Shown here in pieces: positions 1-6,085 of a stretch of DNA of 6,574 bases. Each line of letters opens with the position of its first letter. Position 1 is the first letter of the stretch. The position numbers and the translations under genes are program-made. Below the pieces are notes generated by a model. That model was not told where the DNA came from, searched no databases, and saw nothing but the letters and a program-made list of their open reading frames with translations. This stretch comes from Syntrophaceae bacterium (GTDB lineage: Bacteria; Desulfobacterota; Syntrophorhabdia; Syntrophorhabdales; WCHB1-27): positions 3,240 through 9,813 of the forward strand of contig PLSJ01000303.1 of the NCBI GenBank assembly GCA_003165115.1, read 5' to 3'.

Positions 1-2
1 TT

Positions 3-209
3 GTCTACGTACTGCTCATAGAGCCCCTGGGCATGCCCATCGCGACGGCGCTCTTCATCGCCTTCTCGGTCTTTTACCTGTGGGAGGGGTCCACCGGCCG
101 CCGGATTATCTACGCGGTCCTGACCGGTCTCATCTCGGGGATCGTGGTCTTCTACCTTTTCATCTACTTACTCGGGCTTTCTTTTCCCGCAGGGCCGCTG
201 CAAAGTTAG
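3..209 (+). CDS. TctB-like small membrane subunit of a tripartite tricarboxylate transporter (C-terminal 68 residues, 5' end outside window)
   Basis: The frame is open from the left edge (codon GTC at 3) and ends at TAG 207-209, so only the C-terminus is visible. The 68 residues contain two hydrophobic stretches, roughly residues 10-27 and 35-59 of the visible part, separated by a short charged loop (WEGSTGRR). The tail runs YLLGLSFPAGPL before the stop; a hydrophobic last helix followed by a leucine/proline-rich LPxGPL-like end is typical of TctB proteins. TctB is the small, poorly conserved membrane subunit of TTT transporters, which import carboxylates delivered by a periplasmic TctC-type receptor. 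The strongest support is context: the stop codon lies inside the ribosome-binding site of a clear tctA homologue 8 bases downstream, matching the usual tctB-tctA order. A tctC gene may lie upstream, outside the window. The 46-codon upstream extension of the tctA frame (from 80) overlaps this gene and is not real coding sequence. Confidence 0.82.
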   Translation, partial: VYVLLIEPLGMPIATALFIAFSVFYLWEGSTGRRIIYAVLTGLISGIVVFYLFIYLLGLSFPAGPLQS

Positions 210-213
210 GAGG
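208..213 (+). promoter_or_regulatory. Shine-Dalgarno site of the tctA homologue
   Basis: AGGAGG lies 4 bases before ATG 218 and overlaps the TAG stop (207-209) of the upstream TctB-like gene. It fixes the tctA start at 218 rather than at the in-frame ATG at 80, and suggests that the two genes are translationally coupled. Confidence 0.8.
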
Positions 214-217
214 CGCC

Positions 218-1726
218 ATGCTCTTTTCCTGGGATTACCTGCTCCAGGGGTTCGCCACCGCCTGCACCCTTCAGAACCTCATGTGGGCGACCATAGGCTG
301 CCTCGTCGGCACGCTCATCGGCGTGCTGCCCGGCATAGGCCCGTCTTCCGGCATCGCCATCCTCCTCCCCCTCACCACTGTCCTGCCCCCCACGTCCGCG
401 ATCATCATGATGGCGGCCATTTACTACGGGGCCATGTACGGCGGCTCCACCACGGCCATAGTCGTCAACATCCCCGGCGAGGCTTCTTCCGTCCCCACCG
501 CCCTCGACGGTTACGCGATGGCGCGACAGGGCAGGGCGGGACCGGCGCTCGCGATCTCCGCCATCTCTTCCTTCGTCGCGGGCACCCTCTCCCTGGTCGG
601 GCTCACCTTCTTCGCGCCCGTGCTGGCGAACTTCGCCCTCGCCTTCGGCCCCCCGGAATATTTTGCCCTCATGTTCATGGGCCTCAGCCTCGTTATCAGC
701 CTCTCGGGCCGGGCACTCCTCAAGGGCATCATCTCCATGGCCCTGGGGCTCACCGCTTCGCTCATCGGGCAGAACCCTCTCACGGGCGCCTCCCGCCTCA
801 CCTTCGGCTCGATCGAGATGATGGCGGGGATCAACTTCATCAGCGTCATCATCGGCCTCTTTGCCATCAGCGAGATCCTCATCAACGTCGAGCACTCGGT
901 GAAGCTCATGTACGACACGAAGGTGAGGGACTGGATGCCGAAGTGGGCGGATGTGCGACAGTGCATAGGGGCCATGCTCCGCTCCACGGGGATCGGTTTT
1001 TTCCTCGGCCTCCTGCCGGGGTGCGCCCCGGCCGTCACGACTTTCGTCGCCTACGACGTGGAAAGGCGCGTGTCGAAACATCCGGAGAGGTTCGGCAAAG
1101 GCGCCATCGAGGGAGTGGCGGCCCCCGAGGGGGCGAACAACGCGACCACGAGCGGCGGCTTCGTGCCGCTGTTCGCCTTCGGCCTCCCCACGGGGCCTGC
1201 CCTGGCGGTCCTCCTCGGCGGTCTCATGATGTACGGGCTCCAGCCGGGTCCCATGCTCTTCAAGCAGAACCCCCAGTTCGTTTGGGCCGTCATCGCGAGC
1301 ATGTACATCGGCAACGTGATACTCCTCGTCCTCAACCTGCCCCTCGTGGGGATGTGGGCGCGCATCGCCCTGATCCCCTTCCCGATACTCGGCCCGCTCA
1401 TCATCCTCTTCTCCGTGATCGGGGCCTTCAGCATCAGGTTTATGCTCTTCGACGTGTGGGTCGCCCTCATATTCGGGGGCATCGGGTATCTCATGCGGAA
1501 GCTGGGCTTCCCCATCGCGCCCATGGTGCTCGCGACGGTGCTTGCCCAGATGCTCGAGACGTCCCTGCAGCAGTCCCTCCTCATCTCCCAGGGATCCCCC
1601 CTTATCTTCTTCACCCGCCCCATCGCGGCGGTCTTCATGGTCCTCGCCTTGGCCTCGATCTTCAGGGGCGTCTGGGTGCAGGTAAGGAACCGGGGGCCCG
1701 AGGTGCCGCTGGAAGACGAGGAGTGA
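218..1726 (+). CDS. TctA family large permease subunit of a tripartite tricarboxylate transporter
   Basis: This is a 502-residue integral membrane protein, the normal length for TctA, the channel-forming subunit of TTT transporters. These are secondary transporters that take up carboxylates captured by a periplasmic TctC-like receptor. Family signatures are clear. Near the N-terminus are LPGIGPSSGIA (about residues 37-47), YGGSTTAI (74-81) and NIPGE (84-88). In the second half the glycine/proline-rich motif recurs as LPGCAPAVTTF (266-276), followed by KGAIEGVAAPEGANNA (294-309) and FGLPTGPALAV (321-331). The internally repeated LPG motif fits the two-fold repeat known for the family. About ten or more hydrophobic segments are visible, and the C-terminal tail is short and acidic (EVPLEDEE). 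The start at ATG 218 is set by AGGAGG at 208-213 and by the end of the TctB-like gene at 209. The gene forms an operon with that TctB-like gene. No terminator-like hairpin with a T-run follows, so some readthrough into the molybdenum hydroxylase gene is possible. The family is near certain; the substrate is unknown, since TTT systems carry citrate, tartrate, terephthalate and other acids. Confidence 0.95.
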   Translation: MLFSWDYLLQGFATACTLQNLMWATIGCLVGTLIGVLPGIGPSSGIAILLPLTTVLPPTSAIIMMAAIYYGAMYGGSTTAIVVNIPGEASSVPTALDGYAMARQGRAGPALAISAISSFVAGTLSLVGLTFFAPVLANFALAFGPPEYFALMFMGLSLVISLSGRALLKGIISMALGLTASLIGQNPLTGASRLTFGSIEMMAGINFISVIIGLFAISEILINVEHSVKLMYDTKVRDWMPKWADVRQCIGAMLRSTGIGFFLGLLPGCAPAVTTFVAYDVERRVSKHPERFGKGAIEGVAAPEGANNATTSGGFVPLFAFGLPTGPALAVLLGGLMMYGLQPGPMLFKQNPQFVWAVIASMYIGNVILLVLNLPLVGMWARIALIPFPILGPLIILFSVIGAFSIRFMLFDVWVALIFGGIGYLMRKLGFPIAPMVLATVLAQMLETSLQQSLLISQGSPLIFFTRPIAAVFMVLALASIFRGVWVQVRNRGPEVPLEDEE

Positions 1727-1762
1727 GTGCGCGTCTGCTGCCCCGGAGCATCCTCCCATGAA

Positions 1763-1772
1763 GCAACGTTGC
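1763..1772. promoter_or_regulatory. Perfect 10-bp palindrome in the promoter spacer (candidate operator)
   Basis: GCAACGTTGC is its own reverse complement and sits immediately upstream of the extended -10 element, between the presumed -35 and -10. A second dyad, AATTG-G-CAATT at 1780-1790, overlaps the end of the -10 and the predicted start of transcription. Their centres are about 17 bases apart. Position is the main argument for a regulatory role; no known repressor motif is recognised, and short palindromes also occur by chance. Confidence 0.25.
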
Positions 1773-1773
1773 G

Positions 1774-1782
1774 TGGTATAAT
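1774..1782 (+). promoter_or_regulatory. Predicted sigma70-type extended -10 promoter for the molybdenum hydroxylase gene
   Basis: TGGTATAAT combines the extended -10 dinucleotide TG (1774-1775) with a perfect TATAAT hexamer (1777-1782). It lies in an AT-rich patch of otherwise very GC-rich DNA, within the gap between the tctA homologue and the hydroxylase gene. Transcription would begin around 1788-1790, giving a 5' leader of about 50 bases. The -35 region is weak: the best match is CTCCCA at 1753-1758, 3 of 6 to TTGACA with an 18-base spacer. That is acceptable for an extended -10 promoter but suggests that an activator may help. The in-frame TTG at 1782 overlaps this element, which argues against translation starting there. 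Confidence 0.6.
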
Positions 1783-1827
1783 TGGCAATTGTCGAATGGG
1801 AAAGTTGCGGCACAAAGAAAAAAGCGC

Positions 1828-1834
1828 AAGGTGA
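1828..1834 (+). promoter_or_regulatory. Shine-Dalgarno site of the molybdenum hydroxylase gene
   Basis: AAGGTGA ends 7 bases before ATG 1842 and contains the AGGTGA part of the anti-16S complement; GAAGGA at 1833-1838 is an alternative closer match. The site supports ATG 1842 over the in-frame TTG at 1782, whose 20-residue extension has no family similarity that I recognise. Confidence 0.6.
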
Positions 1835-1841
1835 AGGACTG

Positions 1842-4172
1842 ATGGCAAAAAAGGAGTTTCATGTCCTGGGGCGAAGCCTCCCGAAGAAGGAAGCCGGGGA
1901 AAAGGCCACGGGGAGCCTCAAGTATTCCGGCGACCTCGTTTTTCCGGGTATGCTTCACGCAAAGATCCTGAGAAGCCCGATCGCGCACGGGTACGTGAAA
2001 CATATCGATATGACGCGGGCCTCGAAGGTTGCCGGTGTCCGGGCGATCATCACCCATTCCGACGTCCCGGATACGCCGGCCATGCATCAGTTCCTTCATA
2101 AGCCGTCCTACCTCTACTATGACAGCCACCTGCTTGAGAATAAGGTCAGGCACCAGGGCGACAGGGTGGCCGCGGTCGCCGCTGACTCGGTCGAGGCGGC
2201 GGAAGAGGCGTGCAGCCTCATCACGGTGGAATATGAGCCCCTGGACGCGGTCTTCGATGCGGAAAGCGCCCTCGCCGCCGCCGCTCCCGCCATCCACACC
2301 GTCACACGGCGGGGGGAAGTTGCCGTCGAGATCGGGAACAATATCGTGGGAGTGAGGGAATTCAACATCGGCGATATAAGAGAGGGGTTCCGCGAGGCCG
2401 ATGTGGTCCTGGAGCACGTCTACCGGACGTCCAGGCCCAACAACGCGCCCCTGGAGACGACGGCGGTGGTCTGTGTGCCGGGGCCGGGCGGCAGCGTAGA
2501 GGTCTACGGGACGACGCAGGGCATCCATGCGATGCGCATGAACATCGCAAGCTCCTTACGACTGCCCCTCAGCAAGATAAACTGCCATCGCCTCCACCTC
2601 GGCGGCGCCTTCGGCGCCCACATCCATACCGGATGGATCGAGCCCATATGCGCATTCCTCGCGCTCATGACCGGGCGGCCCGTGCGGGGGGAGAAGAGCA
2701 GGGAAGAAATGTTCCTTTCCTGCGGCCGTCACCCCATGGTGCTGAACCTGAAGACGGGCGCAAAAAGAGACGGAACGATCGTCGCCCAGGAGCTCGACGT
2801 CATCGACGATACGGGCGCTTACGCGGTCAGCGGCGAGTCGAAGATGGTCCTTGCCGGGGGCTGGTTCCTCTCCATGTATCGATGCCCGCACATGCGGTTC
2901 ACAGGGAGGACCGTCTACACCAATACCCCTCCCCTTACCGCCATGAGAGGCGCGGGAAACCCCCAGGTCAATTTCGCGGTCGAGTCGCAGATGGATATGA
3001 TGGCCGAAGCCCTGGGCATAGACCCTGTCGACCTCCGGCTCAGGAACCACATCCGCCGGGGCGACCTCTTCTACGGCCAGGGCCCGGACGTCGTCTGCCG
3101 GGTGGAGAGCTGCGGGACCGAGGAACTCCTGCGTAAAGGCGCGGAGCGGATCGGCTGGGACCGAAGGGGGGACCACGCCACCGACCGGCCGTGGGTAAAA
3201 AGGGGTATCGGCATGGCCAGGGGATTTCATACGTCGGGGGCCGGCTCGCCCGAGCCGTCGAAATTCATTCTCGATTACAGCGGGGCGATCGTCAAGATGA
3301 ACGAGGACGGCACCGCAGTCCTCATCAACGCCGTCGCCGACACAGGGTGCGGCTCCCTCAGCGCCCATGCCGCGATCGTGGCGGAAGAGATAGGCCTGAA
3401 GTACGAGGACGTCATCATCACCATGGGCGATACCGACGTGACCCCCTTCGATGTCCCGACGCATGCGAGCAGGGGCACCTACGGCGCCGGAAGGGCGGTC
3501 AGGCAGGCCGCGGGCAAGGTGAAGGAAACTCTTTTGCGCTGGGCCTCGGAGATGCTGGAGACGCCCGCGGCGGACCTCGCTTCCGCACAGGGACGGATAT
3601 TCGTCGCCGACGCCCCCGAGACGGGGCTGACTATAAGGGAGGTCGTCCAGACCGCGCAGAACAGGGGATGGGGCACCGCGATAGGAGAGGCATCGGTGCG
3701 GCCCGACGCGTGTCCGCCTCACTTCACCGCCACTTTCGTCGAAGTGGAGGTGGATACGCGCACCGGCGTCGTGCGCGTGATCCGTGCGGTGCAGGGCGCC
3801 GATGCGGGGACGACGGTCGACGTAAACAACGTGAAGGGGCAGGTCGCGGGCGGCCTCCACATGGGTCTCGGCTTTGCGCTCATGGAAGATACCCGCTTCG
3901 ACGAGCAGGGCAGGGTGGTCAACCCGACCTTCCGCGATTACAAGCTGCTCCTCGCCGAGGATATGCCGGACGTGGAGACGGTCCTCGCGGGCACGTACGA
4001 GCCCACGGGTCCCTTCGGGGCCAAGGGGATAGGGGAGGGTGCGACGAATCCCGTGGCCGCGGCGGTGACGAACGCCATCTACAACGCCGTCGGCGTCCGC
4101 GTCACCGACCTTCCCGCCACCATGGAGAAGGTCTTCAAGGCCCTCAGAGAAAAAGAAGCGTCACATGGATGA
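1842..4172 (+). CDS. Molybdopterin-binding large subunit of a xanthine dehydrogenase / CoxL superfamily molybdenum hydroxylase
   Basis: This is a 776-residue catalytic subunit, normal length for separate large subunits of this superfamily (CoxL, HcrA, nicotinate and isoquinoline dehydrogenases). Such enzymes hydroxylate a carbon with oxygen from water at a Mo-pterin centre in the cytoplasm and pass electrons through 2Fe-2S and FAD subunits. The N-terminus is the a/b hammerhead domain (about 10-130: KATGSLKYSGDL at 21-32, ILRSPIAHG at 42-50). The Moco-binding domains follow, with LGGAFGAH (253-260), KSREEMF (285-291), TAMRGAG (366-372), SRGTYGAGRAV (543-553) and GAKGIGEGATNP (726-737). In the last motif E732 matches the catalytic base glutamate. 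The CODH form I active-site loop AYXCSFR is absent, so this is not a true CO dehydrogenase. There is no signal peptide. Two motif positions look unusual: NNAPLE (200-205), where many relatives have His in HxPLE/HAPME, and TGCGS (501-505), where GQG is common. No FAD or 2Fe-2S subunit gene lies in the window. The gene ends two bases from a convergent TRAP operon. The substrate is unknown; an aromatic, heterocyclic or acyl compound is plausible. Confidence 0.93.
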   Translation: MAKKEFHVLGRSLPKKEAGEKATGSLKYSGDLVFPGMLHAKILRSPIAHGYVKHIDMTRASKVAGVRAIITHSDVPDTPAMHQFLHKPSYLYYDSHLLENKVRHQGDRVAAVAADSVEAAEEACSLITVEYEPLDAVFDAESALAAAAPAIHTVTRRGEVAVEIGNNIVGVREFNIGDIREGFREADVVLEHVYRTSRPNNAPLETTAVVCVPGPGGSVEVYGTTQGIHAMRMNIASSLRLPLSKINCHRLHLGGAFGAHIHTGWIEPICAFLALMTGRPVRGEKSREEMFLSCGRHPMVLNLKTGAKRDGTIVAQELDVIDDTGAYAVSGESKMVLAGGWFLSMYRCPHMRFTGRTVYTNTPPLTAMRGAGNPQVNFAVESQMDMMAEALGIDPVDLRLRNHIRRGDLFYGQGPDVVCRVESCGTEELLRKGAERIGWDRRGDHATDRPWVKRGIGMARGFHTSGAGSPEPSKFILDYSGAIVKMNEDGTAVLINAVADTGCGSLSAHAAIVAEEIGLKYEDVIITMGDTDVTPFDVPTHASRGTYGAGRAVRQAAGKVKETLLRWASEMLETPAADLASAQGRIFVADAPETGLTIREVVQTAQNRGWGTAIGEASVRPDACPPHFTATFVEVEVDTRTGVVRVIRAVQGADAGTTVDVNNVKGQVAGGLHMGLGFALMEDTRFDEQGRVVNPTFRDYKLLLAEDMPDVETVLAGTYEPTGPFGAKGIGEGATNPVAAAVTNAIYNAVGVRVTDLPATMEKVFKALREKEASHG

Positions 4173-4174
4173 TG

Positions 4175-6067
4175 CTACGGCGCCTCCGGCTCGCCGCTTA
4201 GCTCGACTCCCCCCGGACGGGTCTGCAACAGCAGGAGGAACGCGAAGAGCACGGCCCCCGCGAGGAGGAGCCAGAAAGAGGGTGCCACGAGAAGGATCGC
4301 CGCGGCCCCCGCAAGGAGCCGCTCGAAAATACTCAAAGCCCTGTTGAAGTATCCCTCACAGGCCACTGCCAGTGACCATATCCCCACCAGCGCCGCAACG
4401 ACGGTGACAAGCAGCTCGAACCACGGACCCACCAGGAGGAGCCGGTAATTATAGGCGAACATGACCGGTATGATAAAGGCCACGAGGGCCATCCTGGTGG
4501 AGAGCCAGCCGACCCGCCAGCCGTCCGCCTCCGCTATGGATGCGGCGGTGTACGCGGCGCTCGCGTCGGGAGGCGTGATGAGGGCGAGGCAGGAATAATA
4601 AAAGGCGTAGAGATGGGCCGCGAAGGGCGCCAGGCCGAGGGAGACGAGGGCCGGGATCACTGTCGATGCCTGGAGGATATAGGCCGGTGTGGTGGGCATG
4701 CCGAGGCCCAGAAGAAACGAGATCACGAGGCCCAGCATCAGGCCGATAAACAGGCTCCCTCCCACGATGGCGCCGAAGGCGCTGCTTATGCGCTGGCCGA
4801 AGCCGGTGATGTCCACCGAGCCGACGATGAGGCCGGCCGCCGCCGTGGAGGCCATGACGATGAGTATGTTCTTCGCGCCGCCTTCGAAGGCGGACAGGAG
4901 GCCGGTGAGGCTCAGCCTTGTCTTCTTCCGGAGCTGGCTTATGGCGATGGCCGAGAGTATGCCGTATCCTCCCGCGAACCTGGGTGAGTAGCCGGAGATC
5001 AAAAGGGCCAGGAGCACCGCGACGGGCACGATCATGTGACCGTACGTCTTCAGGGTCTGGCCTATCGTGGTGGCCGAGTCCACCCCTTTCAGCTTGAGCT
5101 TCTTCGCCTCTATGTGGACCGTCGCAAACAGGCTGAAATAATAGAGGATAGCCGGAAAAAGCGCATATCGGAGGATGGTCGCGTAAGGGATGCCGCTGAA
5201 GGCGGACATCACGAATGCGCACGCGCCCATGACAGGCGGCGTCATCTGGCCGCCGCAGGAGGCCGCCGCTTCGACGGAGGCGGCGAACTCGGCAGGGTAG
5301 CCCGCCTTCTTCATCATGGGTATCGTGATGCTTCCGACGGTAGCCACGTTTGCCGACGTGCTCCCCGTGATCGACCCGAAAAAGGAGCTTCCGATGATGG
5401 CCACCTTCGCGGGTCCGCCCGTCATACGGCCCGTGAGGGACGTGGCGACATCGCTTATGAGCTGCGAGCCCCCGGTCCGCATGAGTATCGACCCGAAAAT
5501 GATGAAGAGGGCTATGTCCGTCGCGGAGACGCCGAGGGGCAGGCCGAAGATGCCGCCCAGGGAGAGGTAGAAGAAGTCGAGGAGGTCATTGATCGTGTGC
5601 GGCGTCGTATGGAGCACGGACGGCAGGTAAGGGCCTATGAAGGGGTATATCAGAAAGGCGATGACGCAGTAGAGGAGACCCGCGCTCACGACCCTCTTCG
5701 CCGCGTTGAGGACGACGAAGATCATGGTCGCGCCGAGCACCTTTTCGTACCAGAACAGGGGCGTGACAAAGGTGAACCGCTCGTTGACCACGTAGTCGTA
5801 GTTGGCGAGGAGGTAGCCTATGCCGGTGACCGACAGCAGCACGAGTATCCAGCTCCAGAGCGTGGGCTTTGCCTGCCCGCCCTTATTGAACAGCAAAAAT
5901 ACCAGGATAAGGCCCAGGCCGAGGTGGACGCTGCGCTGCATCAGGGCGTCGAAGACGCCGAACAGGGCCGTGTAGATGTGAAACAGACAGAGAAGCGTGG
6001 CCGCGACGAGGCATATTTTCTTGTGGAGCGGGCGTGCCGTCCAGAAAGTGTTCCAATCATTACTCAT
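4175..6067 (-). CDS. TRAP transporter fused permease (DctQ-DctM, 4TM/12TM type, TAXI-associated)
   Basis: This is a 630-residue inner-membrane protein joining the small DctQ-like part to the large DctM channel, the arrangement normally paired with TAXI-type receptors. TRAP transporters are ion-gradient-driven importers, mostly of organic acids. Residues about 15-140 form the DctQ-like helices; from about 160 on the sequence is DctM-like. Motifs are GSITGSTSANVATVGS (231-246), SCGGQMTPPVMGACAFVM (270-287), GLGMPTTPAY (454-463) and ITPPDASAAYTAASIAEADG (497-516). The two glycine/proline-rich hairpin regions match the pseudo-repeat of DctM. Extra hydrophobic segments at about 540-625 form the C-terminal extension common in fused permeases, ending in a short polar tail. 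The start ATG is at 6067-6065, with AGGAG at 6080-6076 and an 8-base spacer. The receptor gene ends 18 bases upstream on the same strand, so the two are almost certainly one operon. In ITPPDASA the Asp replaces the hydrophobic residue that I remember as usual (ITPPVALA). The family is near certain; the substrate is undetermined. Confidence 0.95.
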   Translation of the reverse strand: MSNDWNTFWTARPLHKKICLVAATLLCLFHIYTALFGVFDALMQRSVHLGLGLILVFLLFNKGGQAKPTLWSWILVLLSVTGIGYLLANYDYVVNERFTFVTPLFWYEKVLGATMIFVVLNAAKRVVSAGLLYCVIAFLIYPFIGPYLPSVLHTTPHTINDLLDFFYLSLGGIFGLPLGVSATDIALFIIFGSILMRTGGSQLISDVATSLTGRMTGGPAKVAIIGSSFFGSITGSTSANVATVGSITIPMMKKAGYPAEFAASVEAAASCGGQMTPPVMGACAFVMSAFSGIPYATILRYALFPAILYYFSLFATVHIEAKKLKLKGVDSATTIGQTLKTYGHMIVPVAVLLALLISGYSPRFAGGYGILSAIAISQLRKKTRLSLTGLLSAFEGGAKNILIVMASTAAAGLIVGSVDITGFGQRISSAFGAIVGGSLFIGLMLGLVISFLLGLGMPTTPAYILQASTVIPALVSLGLAPFAAHLYAFYYSCLALITPPDASAAYTAASIAEADGWRVGWLSTRMALVAFIIPVMFAYNYRLLLVGPWFELLVTVVAALVGIWSLAVACEGYFNRALSIFERLLAGAAAILLVAPSFWLLLAGAVLFAFLLLLQTRPGGVELSGEPEAP

Positions 6068-6075
6068 GACAACTA

Positions 6076-6080
6076 CTCCT
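6076..6080 (-). promoter_or_regulatory. Shine-Dalgarno site of the fused TRAP permease gene
   Basis: On the minus strand AGGAG precedes the ATG at 6067 by 8 bases. It sits in the 18-base gap after the receptor gene's TAG stop (6088-6086), supporting the chosen start and co-expression of the two genes. Confidence 0.7.
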
Positions 6081-6085
6081 GAGGC

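Noticed and set aside
1736..1750. TGCT...AGCA hairpin after the tctA stop as a terminator
   Set aside because: The stem is four base pairs plus one pair past a mismatch, with no T-run following; too weak to call.
206..1813. 535-codon open frame on the minus strand opposite tctA
   Set aside because: It is rich in Gly, Glu, Asp, Arg and His with no recognisable domain, lies entirely opposite a strongly supported TctA gene, and is the expected result of GC-rich codon use on the other strand.
1782..1841. TTG start giving the hydroxylase 20 more N-terminal residues
   Set aside because: The TTG overlaps the predicted -10 hexamer and precedes the likely transcript start, and the extension is not hammerhead-like. 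ATG 1842 has a suitable Shine-Dalgarno site and directly precedes the conserved domain.
2556..3860. 434-codon open frame on the minus strand opposite the hydroxylase
   Set aside because: The composition is that of a shadow frame, with no domain or ribosome-binding site, while the plus-strand frame shows continuous family motifs over the same bases.
1842..4172. Assignment as carbon monoxide dehydrogenase large subunit (coxL)
   Set aside because: The form I AYXCSFR active-site loop is missing and the general superfamily motif MRGAG is present, so a CO-oxidising function is not supported.
4178..4196. CGGCG / CGCCG hairpin just past the convergent stop codons as a bidirectional terminator
   Set aside because: The stem is only 5 bp with a 9-base loop and there is no T-run on either side; such short GC stems are expected by chance in this DNA.
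5036..6082. 348-codon plus-strand frame opposite the TRAP permease
   Set aside because: The highly charged, repetitive composition is typical of antisense to a membrane-protein gene; the minus-strand frame has clear TRAP motifs throughout.
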